Shown here: positions 57,784-64,000 of the stretch, piece after piece
Numbering within the stretch: position 1 is the first letter of the stretch
Layout: the number at the start of each line of letters is the position of its first letter
From: Paenibacillus_G filicis
GTDB lineage: Bacteria > Bacillota > Bacilli > Paenibacillales > NBRC-103111
DNA: 64,000 nucleotides
Direction of reading: 5' to 3'
Assembly: GCF_038070315.1 (NCBI RefSeq)
Contig: NZ_JBBPCC010000010.1
Location: forward strand, 186,001-250,000
Position numbers and translations under genes: made by a program
Notes under the pieces: model-generated
Told to the model about the DNA's origin: nothing
The model's database searches: none
The model's input: the letters and a program-made list of their open reading frames with translations, nothing else

Positions 57784-58953
57784 TCACAGGAAGAAAATAC
57801 GTTCGAACAGCAGAGAGAACAACAAGGTGACTACGGTCACGAGTACGGTCAGCACGAGAACAAATCTGACACGGAATGCGGATAGGAGCATCAGGCTGCT
57901 CTTGATATCCAGCATCGGACCGAAGACCAGAAACGTCAGTAGTGAGCCGGTCGAGAAGGTCGTGACGAACGACGAGGCCACGAAGGCGTCAGAGGTGGAG
58001 CAGAGCGACAGGATATAAGCGAAGCCCATCATAAACAGATGGGAGCTGATCGTGCCTTCGCCGATGGCGGCCAGGCTATCGCGCGACATGAAGGTTTGGA
58101 TGATGGCGGTCAGCATGGCGCCGAAAATTAAATATTTACCCATATCGAAAAATTCTTCGGACGCATGGCTGAGCACGCCAGCTGCCTTCCCTTTCAATCC
58201 GCGGCCGGCGCTGCTATGGGCGGCATGACCGGCGCCATGAATATGGCCTCCTGCGTGGACGTGACCATGTTCATGGTTGTGGTTGTGATCGTGATGGTGC
58301 CCATGATCATGATGATGGTGGTCGTGTCCATGATCGTGATGATGCGCATGTCCGTGCAGGTGTCCATGGTTGTGCCCATGGTCGTGTTCATGGGTACCCT
58401 CTGTCTGGCTGCGCAGAGGATTCGACCGGACGAACCGGTAGACGATCAGACCGACTGCCGCGGCTACGACAAAGGCGAGTGCCATCCGGGAGTAGGCGAT
58501 CTCTGGGCGGGTACGGAAGGCCATGAAGGTGGAGGCATAGACGACCGGATTAATGATCGGTCCCGCTAGAATAAACACGACGGCTACATAAGCCGGCATG
58601 CCTTTGCGAATCAGACGCCGGATGACAGGAATCATGCCGCATTCGCAGAGAGGGAAGATGATGCCCACCAGGCACGCGAACAAGATGCCGAGGATCGGGT
58701 TTTTCGGAGTCCAGCGGCGGATAGTCTGCTCAGATACGAACATCTGCAGTACGGCGGACACGAGGACGCCTAGCAGGACGAAGGGCAGCGCCTCTAGGAT
58801 GATGCTGATAAACATCGTCTTGAAGTTTTGCATCGCATCGGAGCTGATCCAGGACAGATCGGGCTGCTGCTTCTGCGTGAAGATCAGTACAAGCATAAGC
58901 AGGCATAGAACGGCCAGGATATTAGTGATCCAGCGTTGGATAGTCATGGACAC
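57784..58953 (-). CDS. DUF318 permease (YcgR-like) with His-rich loop
   Basis: A 389-residue permease with about eight to ten TM helices. FPLCECGMIPVIRRLIRKGMPAYVAVVFILAGPIINPVVYASTFMAF is the DUF318 (ArsP-related) hallmark with its conserved Cys pair. A cytoplasmic loop near 185-245 is a long His/Asp/Gly stretch (HDHGHNHGHLHGHAHHH-type) that should bind metal ions. GTG 58953 follows AAGGAG by 10 bases; ATG 58947 is an alternative with worse spacing. A Zur/Fur-like sequence overlaps its promoter. The pair with the YcgQ-like gene suggests a metal-linked transporter. Confidence 0.85.
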   Translation of the reverse strand: MSMTIQRWITNILAVLCLLMLVLIFTQKQQPDLSWISSDAMQNFKTMFISIILEALPFVLLGVLVSAVLQMFVSEQTIRRWTPKNPILGILFACLVGIIFPLCECGMIPVIRRLIRKGMPAYVAVVFILAGPIINPVVYASTFMAFRTRPEIAYSRMALAFVVAAAVGLIVYRFVRSNPLRSQTEGTHEHDHGHNHGHLHGHAHHHDHGHDHHHHDHGHHHDHNHNHEHGHVHAGGHIHGAGHAAHSSAGRGLKGKAAGVLSHASEEFFDMGKYLIFGAMLTAIIQTFMSRDSLAAIGEGTISSHLFMMGFAYILSLCSTSDAFVASSFVTTFSTGSLLTFLVFGPMLDIKSSLMLLSAFRVRFVLVLTVLVTVVTLLFSLLFERIFFL

Positions 58954-58973
58954 GATCCCATTTCTCCTTCTAT

Positions 58974-58996
58974 AAACGTAATAATTATTATTATAT
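58974..58996 (-). promoter_or_regulatory. Zur/Fur-like box upstream of the YcgR/YcgQ-like pair
   Basis: CGTAATAATTATTA contains the TAATNATTA core of Bacillus Zur boxes with a perfect left half. On the minus strand it overlaps a TATAAT -10 (GATATAATAATAATT), so binding would block transcription. Distinguishing Zur from Fur is not possible from this alone. Confidence 0.5.
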
Positions 58997-59062
58997 CGTA
59001 TGCACGAGCCCTTGAATATAGGACGAGTTTTTTTCGGAAGGAAGAATTTGGGCGGGAGGTGG

Positions 59063-59091
59063 TTGACATCGCATGATGCGTTCGATACAAT
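59063..59091 (+). promoter_or_regulatory. Sigma-A promoter of the trpS T-box operon
   Basis: TTGACA at 59063-59068, 17-base spacer, TACAAT at 59086-59091. Confidence 0.8.
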
Positions 59092-59097
59092 GCTCCT

Positions 59098-59424
59098 AAT
59101 AAGCAATGACGGGAACAAGTAAGCGGCAGTGCGCTTGATCAGAGAGCCGGTGGGTGGTGCGAACCGGCAGGCGGCGCCGACTGAATGGATCCCTGAGCTG
59201 AAGGTGGAACGGCCGCGCGATTACCGGGCCCGGGACGGATAATTAACTTTCCGTTGAATGCGTGAGCAAGTATACCTGTCCGGCTGACTCCCCGTTACAG
59301 GAGCCATAAGGTTTGCATAATTCAGGCACTGACTGGATGAGGATATCATCTGGCGGGTCGTTCATGCAGGCGAATTAGGGTGGCACCACGGTCTCTCGTC
59401 CCTTGCGGGGAGAGGCCTTTTTTG
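59098..59424 (+). promoter_or_regulatory. T-box riboswitch, tryptophan-specific, upstream of trpS
   Basis: A leader of about 325 bases that senses uncharged tRNA-Trp. The T-box itself, AGGGTGGCACCACGG at 59377-59391, is near-canonical (ACCACGG instead of ACCGCGG). A UGG codon stands at 59186-59188 in a GAAUGGAUCC context and is the likely specifier for Trp. The terminator follows, GGTCTCTCGTCCC pairing with GGGGAGAGGCC and TTTTTT at 59390-59421. When tRNA-Trp is uncharged, the antiterminator forms and trpS is made. Confidence 0.92.
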
Positions 59425-59481
59425 TATGCATTTTTGGGTAAAGAAACGAGAAGAGTCTAGAATATCGGGAGGTAATGAACA

Positions 59482-60471
59482 ATGACAAAGCTGCGGGTAT
59501 TATCGGGCATGCAGCCCAGCGGTCAACTGACCCTCGGCAACTATATCGGCGCCTTGCGCAATTATGTCAAGCTGCAGCATACGCATGACTGCTACTTCAT
59601 GGTCGTCGATCTTCATGCGGTTACAGTTCCGCAGGAGCCTGCAGCGCTGCGGGAGCAGACAGAATCCGTAGCGGCTCTGTATCTGGCGGCAGGCATCGAT
59701 CCTGAGCAGGCAACGGTCTTCCTGCAATCCAGCGTGAGCGCGCACGCGGAGCTCGGATGGTTATTGACGACGATGACCTATATGGGCGAGCTGGAGCGTA
59801 TGACCCAGTTCAAGGATAAATCGGAGGGCAAGGAGTCGGTAGGCGCGGGCTTATTCACGTATCCGTCTCTGATGGCTGCGGATATTCTCCTGTACAATGC
59901 GGATCAGGTGCCGGTAGGCGACGACCAGAAGCAGCATCTGGAGCTGACGAGGGATTTGGCGCACCGGTTCAACGGCCGTTACGGGGACACGTTCAAGATT
60001 CCTCAAGGATATATTCCGGAGGTAGGCGCGCGCGTCATGTCACTGGACGATGCATCCAAGAAGATGAGCAAGAGCAGTCCGAACGCCGGCAGCTATATTG
60101 CGCTGCTCGATCCGCCGGATGTGATCCGTAAGAAGATCAGCCGGGCCGTGACCGACTCAGGCCGCGAGGTGAAATATGATCCTGCGGGCAAGCCGGAGGT
60201 CAGCAATCTGCTCAGCATCTATTCCGCTGTTACGGATAAGCCGATTACAGAGATCGAAGCGATGTACGACGGGCAGGGGTACGGACCGTTCAAGAAAGGG
60301 CTGGGCGAAGCCGTGGTCGAGCTGCTCGAGCCGCTGCAGCAGACTTACCGGGATATTCGCGAGTCCGGCGAGCTGCACCGGATTCTGCGGCAAGGGCAGG
60401 AGCGTGCGCAGGAACAGGCCGAGCGGACGCTGAGCGAAGTCAAAGCCAAGATGGGCTTCGTTACCCTCTGA
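59482..60471 (+). CDS. trpS: Tryptophanyl-tRNA synthetase
   Basis: A 329-residue class I synthetase that charges tRNA-Trp. The HIGH-like signature is at about 11-21 (PSGQLTLGNYIGA) and KMSKSS near 194. Other family marks are HAELGWLLTTMTYMGELERMTQFKDK and LMAADILLYNADQVPVGDDQKQHLELTRDLAHRFN. The start follows GGGAGGTAATGAAC. It is regulated by the T-box upstream and followed by a terminator, a normal single-gene unit in Firmicutes. Confidence 0.96.
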   Translation: MTKLRVLSGMQPSGQLTLGNYIGALRNYVKLQHTHDCYFMVVDLHAVTVPQEPAALREQTESVAALYLAAGIDPEQATVFLQSSVSAHAELGWLLTTMTYMGELERMTQFKDKSEGKESVGAGLFTYPSLMAADILLYNADQVPVGDDQKQHLELTRDLAHRFNGRYGDTFKIPQGYIPEVGARVMSLDDASKKMSKSSPNAGSYIALLDPPDVIRKKISRAVTDSGREVKYDPAGKPEVSNLLSIYSAVTDKPITEIEAMYDGQGYGPFKKGLGEAVVELLEPLQQTYRDIRESGELHRILRQGQERAQEQAERTLSEVKAKMGFVTL

Positions 60472-60495
60472 ACGAATAAGCAAGTATTCACAGAC

Positions 60496-60540
60496 AAAGA
60501 GCTCATTCCAACCGGTTGAACGGGGGAATGAGCTCTTTTT
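60496..60540 (+). terminator. Terminator after trpS
   Basis: AAAGAGCTCATTCC pairs with GGAATGAGCTCTTTTT. Confidence 0.9.
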
Positions 60541-60588
60541 GAGTTTTGGCTGCCGGACACCCGGACAGAGAGTGTAATGCGAACCTGG

Positions 60589-60789
60589 CTACTTCTCACC
60601 CGAATGGGACGACTGCTCGCGTTTTCTCCGCTGCCTGGCCTTGACGATAAAGCCCGAGCCGATGAAGAACAGGGAGACGATGGCGGCGAGTACAGCCATC
60701 CAGGGGCGGCCTGCTGCCATGAAGAAGCTGATAGCAGCTAGCAGCGCCGTACCGAGCACGGCATAGATCAGTGCAAGTGGTTTGTTCAT
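60589..60789 (-). CDS. Small two-TM membrane protein (DUF5325-like)
   Basis: A 66-residue protein with two hydrophobic segments (LALIYAVLGTALLAAISFFMA and PWMAVLAAIVSLFFIGSGFIV) and a basic tail KARQRRKREQSSHSGEK. This fits the DUF5325 (YlaF-like) group found in Bacillales, whose function is unknown. The ATG at 60789 has an AAAGGGG site somewhat far upstream (13 bases); an alternative start is not obvious. It is divergent from SASP 2. Confidence 0.6.
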   Translation of the reverse strand: MNKPLALIYAVLGTALLAAISFFMAAGRPWMAVLAAIVSLFFIGSGFIVKARQRRKREQSSHSGEK

Positions 60790-60849
60790 AAGGTTTAAGT
60801 TGCCCCTTTGACTGTAAAAGTTTGAAACTGAATTTTTTTTCAAAGCGGC

Positions 60850-60878
60850 GTATAGTTTCCCGCGTCCGACACATAATA
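60850..60878 (+). promoter_or_regulatory. Sigma-G-like promoter of SASP 2
   Basis: GTATA, a 17-base spacer and CATAATA; both boxes fit the GNATR / CATNNTA forespore consensus. Confidence 0.6.
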
Positions 60879-60935
60879 AGTTTGCAAGCTTGCAAATACA
60901 TCAAAGACATTATCCAATCGAAAGGAGTGCTGAAC

Positions 60936-61163
60936 ATGGGTGCAGGTCAATCCCGCAGCAGCAACGCTCTGGTAGTGCCACAAGCTTCTCAGGCATTGGA
61001 TCAATTGAAGTATGAGGTAGCTCAGGAGCTGGGCATTCAAATCCCTCAAGACGGTTACTACGGCTACATGGCGTCCCGTGACACCGGTGCAATCGGTGGT
61101 CACATTACACGCCGCCTGGTGCAAATCGCCGAGCAAGCAATTGCAGGACAACAATCCCGCTAA
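60936..61163 (+). CDS. Alpha/beta-type small acid-soluble spore protein 2
   Basis: A 75-residue DNA-binding spore protein, almost the same as SASP 1 at 52381-52608. It begins MGAGQSRSSNALVVPQASQ and has the EVAQELGI germination-protease site and DTGAIGGHITRRLVQIAE. The ATG follows AAAGGAG by 9 bases. It has a sigma-G-like promoter and its own terminator. Two near-identical copies in one window raise forespore dosage, the usual reason for SASP families. Confidence 0.95.
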   Translation: MGAGQSRSSNALVVPQASQALDQLKYEVAQELGIQIPQDGYYGYMASRDTGAIGGHITRRLVQIAEQAIAGQQSR

Positions 61164-61200
61164 TTGCCCGGTCGGTCTTGTACCAAGCAAGATCGAATAT

Positions 61201-61232
61201 AAAGCTCAAGGAGTTCGCTCCTTGGGCTTTTT
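61201..61232 (+). terminator. Terminator after SASP 2
   Basis: AAAGCTCAAGGAG pairs with CTCCTTGGGCTTTTT across TTCG. Confidence 0.85.
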
Positions 61233-61258
61233 CCTATGGACCCGGCCGGAGGCGCGCA

Positions 61259-61309
61259 ACAAAGGGCGGACATGGCGGATACAGCATCCGCGCATGTCCC
61301 GCCCTTTGT
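61259..61309 (-). terminator. Large hairpin between SASP 2 and the converging yfhP-like gene
   Basis: ACAAAGGGCGG-ACATG pairs with CATGTCCCGCCCTTTGT around an inner GCGGAT/ATCCGC stem. Only a weak T-run follows on the minus strand, so termination of the yfhP-like gene is plausible but not certain. Confidence 0.5.
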
Positions 61310-61354
61310 CTGCTTTTCATTCCGCGTTCCCAATCCGCCGTAATCCGTGTATGC

Positions 61355-62338
61355 TTAATTCAGATCGACACGCAGCTTCTTCTCCAGCTTGGAATCATTC
61401 TTCCATCCAACGTAGGAATCGAGCGTTTCGTAGGCTTTGTCCATTCTGACGACAGCCACGAACGGATATTGCTTGCGATGCCGGTAGCGTACATCCGCCC
61501 AGCGTACCTCGTAGCCCCAGGCATGCTCCTTCATCTCCGAGCAGGCATAAGACGTAAAGTACAGGAATGAAGCTACATTCGGATGCGACTTGGAGGCGTC
61601 AACGGCAGGATGCTCATCGCAGCGCACCTGATCGACCCATTGGAGCTTGCCGTTCCTCAGCTCGCCCAGCCGGTAGGAGCCGTCCGTCCGTCGTTTCACA
61701 ATCTGCCAGTTATGCAGGTGAACGGTCGGAATCAAGGTGTACCGTTCTCCCGGCTTATACTCGGGGTCGGATAGATGAAGTCTGGACTGGGTCCGGTGAT
61801 GCTCCCAGGTGCGCCAGAGGTAATAAACGGCTGTCAGGCTGTACAGAATCGGGAAAATCACCTGTGGAGGCAGTACATGCACCGACCATAAGAAGATGGC
61901 GAGTACATGCGACAGGAAGATAAACGGGTCGAAAATGTGAATGATGTTCCAGGCCACCCATCGTTCCGAAAAAGGCCGGACCGCCTGAGTCCCATACGTG
62001 TTGAACAAGTCGGTGAAAACGTGAAAGGCGACGGCGATAAATACCCACATCGTGACGTGCAGCATCGGCAGACCTTTGAAGGTGAGCCCCAGCACGCTGG
62101 AGATGAGCGCGGTCCAGAGGACCAGCGCGGGCAAGGAATGAGACTTGCCACGGTGATTTTTGATGTACACGGCGTTGTTCTTCAGTCGTAGCAGCGTATC
62201 TGCATCGGGGGCCTGCGAGCCGGCAACGGTGCCGATCAGGACGGCCGTAGCGACCGCAGGGTCTGCGGCAACGACAGGATCGATATAAGCGAGTCCCGCC
62301 AAGCCCAGCCCAATGACGAGATGGGTTCCGGTATCCAT
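61355..62338 (-). CDS. YfhP-like membrane-bound metal-dependent hydrolase (DUF457)
   Basis: A 327-residue protein of the DUF457/YdjM family, similar in size and pattern to YfhP of B. subtilis. MDTGTHLVIGLGLAGLAYIDP gives the first H, and SQAPDADTLLRLKN, HRGKSHSLPALVLW and FHVFTDLFNTYGTQAVRPFSERWVAWN supply more His/Asp ligands between four or so TM helices. The C-terminal 130 residues are soluble. The start has a GGAGG site. The reaction is unknown. Confidence 0.85.
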   Translation of the reverse strand: MDTGTHLVIGLGLAGLAYIDPVVAADPAVATAVLIGTVAGSQAPDADTLLRLKNNAVYIKNHRGKSHSLPALVLWTALISSVLGLTFKGLPMLHVTMWVFIAVAFHVFTDLFNTYGTQAVRPFSERWVAWNIIHIFDPFIFLSHVLAIFLWSVHVLPPQVIFPILYSLTAVYYLWRTWEHHRTQSRLHLSDPEYKPGERYTLIPTVHLHNWQIVKRRTDGSYRLGELRNGKLQWVDQVRCDEHPAVDASKSHPNVASFLYFTSYACSEMKEHAWGYEVRWADVRYRHRKQYPFVAVVRMDKAYETLDSYVGWKNDSKLEKKLRVDLN

Positions 62339-62465
62339 GGACTTACCTCCTGGTCAAGCATAGTTCTGCCAACTGTCGTTTGCAGTCCACTACTAGTAGT
62401 GTATCATTTTCTTGAGCAAAATAAAGCTTCATCGGGAACAAAAAAACGTCGGGAGCGTGAATACT

Positions 62466-62786
62466 ATGGGGATTGTGTTTACTGAGTATAAGATTGACGC
62501 CATACATCGTACTGATTATTTGACATGGGCCGCCGATTTGAAACAGGAGTTTGCGGAATTGGAGATTTACGAGGGGACGGAGCAGCCGAATTTGTTCGTA
62601 GAGATTTGGAGCGGCCTGAGTCAGGAGAAGTACGCGGCGCTGAAAGCGGCGAGAATCGGGGAGGACTCCCGGATCGCTCAGGATGAAGAGAGCGGCAGAT
62701 GGAGGACGATGGAGCTGTGGGTGGCCGGAGGACGGCCTAAGATTCATATGTGGCAGTTCAGTCCGATCTCGGGTAAGGGCGTATGA
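62466..62786 (+). CDS. Protein of unknown function (106 aa)
   Basis: A small soluble protein, MGIVFTEYKIDAIHRTDYL..., with a compact alpha/beta pattern that includes DLKQEFAELEIYEGTEQPNLFVEIWSG and MELWVAGGRPKIHMWQFSPI. ATG 62466 follows GGGAGCGTG. I do not recognize a named family. It lies between a divergent yfhP-like gene and ada, spaced from each, so it is probably a single-gene unit. The N-terminal extension back to 62412 has no start site. Confidence 0.65.
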   Translation: MGIVFTEYKIDAIHRTDYLTWAADLKQEFAELEIYEGTEQPNLFVEIWSGLSQEKYAALKAARIGEDSRIAQDEESGRWRTMELWVAGGRPKIHMWQFSPISGKGV

Positions 62787-62929
62787 TTCCGTCGTATCGT
62801 ATGCCATAAGCGGAGGAATGGTGTCAGACAGGCGGTCGTCATTTCCCAATATTAGTGCCTGAATTTCGGCGATGCTGCAGGGTACAGCGCTTTATAATAA
62901 AAGCATAATCCAGGTTAAGGAGTGCGCCC

Positions 62930-63976
62930 ATGAGCATGGCTGAACGCAAAGAGGAATATTATAAGGCATTGCTGGAGAAAAACAGCGAATACGAGGGTTT
63001 ATTCTACGTAGGCGTCAAGACTACGGGCGTCTTTTGCCGGCCAACCTGCCCCGCAAGGAAGCCTAAGTTTGAAAATTGCGAGTTCTACGAGACGGCGCAG
63101 CAGGCGCTGCTCGCCTCCTACAGGCCCTGCCAGCGGTGCCGGCCGCTATCTCATCCGAACCATGTGCCGGAGATTGTCCGCGTGCTGGTTGAGGCGGTCG
63201 AGCATAACCCGGAAAAACGATGGACCGGTCAAGATTTCAAAAATCTGTCCGTCGATGAATCGACGGCGCGTCGTCAATTCAAGAAGCGCTTCGGTATGAC
63301 CTTTGTGGAATATGCACGGGCCCGGCGCATGGGGCTTGCTCTCAAGAAGATCAGGGCGGGCGAGCCCGTGATCGATAGTCAGCTATCAGCAGGCTATGAA
63401 TCCAGCAGCGGCTTCCGAGATGCCTTCTCCCGCATTATGGGGGCGGCGCCTACCTTGGTGGACGAGCGGAGAATTCTGAAAGCGGCCTGGATCGATACGC
63501 GACTTGGCCCGATGATGGCTATAGGAGATGATCATGCTCTTCACCTACTGGAGTTTGTCGACCGCCGCGGACTGGAGCGAGAGGTGGAGCGTCACCGCAA
63601 GCGGACGCGCTCGGCGATTATTCCGGGAATGACCGAGCCCATCCGCTCCATCGAGAGGGAGCTCGGCGAATATTTCGAGGGGAAGCGGACTACCTTCGAA
63701 ACTCCACTTTTTCTAGCGGGGTCGCCCTTCCAACAAAGCGTGTGGGAGCAGTTAATAAAGATACCGACGGGGGAAACGCGGTCTTATCTGGACCTTGCCC
63801 TATCGCTCGGGAAGCCAAAGGGATTTCGCGCTGTGGCTCAGGCCAACGGAGCCAACCAGCTTGCCATCGTAATTCCCTGTCACCGTGTCATCAATGCCAA
63901 TGGCGATCTGGGCGGCTACGGGGGCGGTTTAACGCGCAAGAATTGGCTGCTGCAGCATGAGATGGGAGTCAAATAG
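62930..63976 (+). CDS. ada: Bifunctional Ada: DNA methylation-repair protein and transcriptional activator
   Basis: A 348-residue Ada with the full E. coli-like layout. The N-terminal zinc/methyl-acceptor domain has C36, C40, C67 and C70 (FCRPTC, CQRC); methylation of C36 by phosphotriesters turns it into an activator. A middle AraC-type helix-turn-helix follows. The C-terminal O6-methylguanine transferase has the acceptor C317 in PCHRV. It repairs alkylated DNA and activates itself and neighbours. The frame opens with an ATG at 62930 behind AAGGAGTG; a second ATG follows two codons later. The last bases of the window hold the start of another gene, likely alkA-like. Confidence 0.93.
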   Translation: MSMAERKEEYYKALLEKNSEYEGLFYVGVKTTGVFCRPTCPARKPKFENCEFYETAQQALLASYRPCQRCRPLSHPNHVPEIVRVLVEAVEHNPEKRWTGQDFKNLSVDESTARRQFKKRFGMTFVEYARARRMGLALKKIRAGEPVIDSQLSAGYESSSGFRDAFSRIMGAAPTLVDERRILKAAWIDTRLGPMMAIGDDHALHLLEFVDRRGLEREVERHRKRTRSAIIPGMTEPIRSIERELGEYFEGKRTTFETPLFLAGSPFQQSVWEQLIKIPTGETRSYLDLALSLGKPKGFRAVAQANGANQLAIVIPCHRVINANGDLGGYGGGLTRKNWLLQHEMGVK

Positions 63977-63977
63977 G

Positions 63978-64000
63978 ATGAAATCTCAAGCTGAACAGGC
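63978..64000 (+). CDS. Start of a gene cut by the window edge
   Basis: An ATG one base after the ada stop opens a frame MKSQAEQ that runs off the edge. The close spacing suggests co-transcription with ada; a DNA-3-methyladenine glycosylase is the usual partner. Nothing in the seven codons identifies it. Confidence 0.3.

Overview
The window looks like chromosome of a spore-forming, moderately GC-rich Firmicute of the Paenibacillus type. Two nearly identical alpha/beta small acid-soluble spore proteins with sigma-G-like promoters, YlbJ, YutD, YycC, a tryptophan T-box, ATG/GTG/TTG starts behind strong GGAGG sites, and YesM/YesN-type sugar regulation all point there. No rRNA, tRNA, CRISPR array or complete insertion sequence was seen.

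Region 1 (1-8.8 kb) is one plus-strand catabolic operon that begins upstream of the window. It holds the end of a solute-binding protein, a UbiD-type decarboxylase, the 5-oxoprolinase subunits PxpB-PxpC-PxpA, a fumarate-reductase-like flavoprotein with a small 2Fe-2S ferredoxin, a Pht5-like protein without a signal peptide, and a flavin-dependent monooxygenase. Together they suggest uptake and breakdown of a lactam-forming or N-heteroaromatic acid; the substrate is not known. Region 2 (8.9-11.5 kb) has a decayed Rpn-family gene, a DUF445 membrane protein and an ArsR/SmtB metal sensor.

Region 3 (11.6-21.5 kb) is a sugar operon: isomerase/epimerase, Gfo/Idh dehydrogenase, MFS transporter, ABC binding protein plus two permeases, and a YesM/YesN two-component pair. 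Region 4 (21.6-33.2 kb) mixes an M23 peptidase, an unusual stand-alone LarC2, a branched-polyamine synthase (BpsA) with a GNAT acetyltransferase behind a structured leader, a second sugar ABC operon with its GntR/LacI regulator and paired operators, guanine deaminase, and LarC1-LarB. LarC is thus split into two genes about 8 kb apart on opposite strands.

Region 5 (33.3-46.3 kb) is mainly housekeeping: lipoyl synthase, YutD, NAD kinase (preceded by a 38-bp tandem hairpin repeat), glucan phosphorylase, YlbJ, truncated globin, DUF2225, YycC, oligoendopeptidase F and a chemoreceptor. Region 6 (46.4-59 kb) is rich in metal functions: a CPx-type P-ATPase, a Fur-boxed siderophore uptake operon, and a permease pair (YcgR/YcgQ-like) with a Zur/Fur-like box. 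It also contains a spore protein, CapA, a tubby-like protein, and an HD-GYP pseudogene next to a Crp/Fnr regulator. Region 7 (59-64 kb) has the T-box and trpS, a second SASP, a YfhP-like membrane protein and the Ada alkylation-repair protein.

Three ABC importers in the window lack their own ATPase gene and must share one encoded elsewhere. Translation starts were chosen by Shine-Dalgarno spacing and often differ from the longest possible reading frame.
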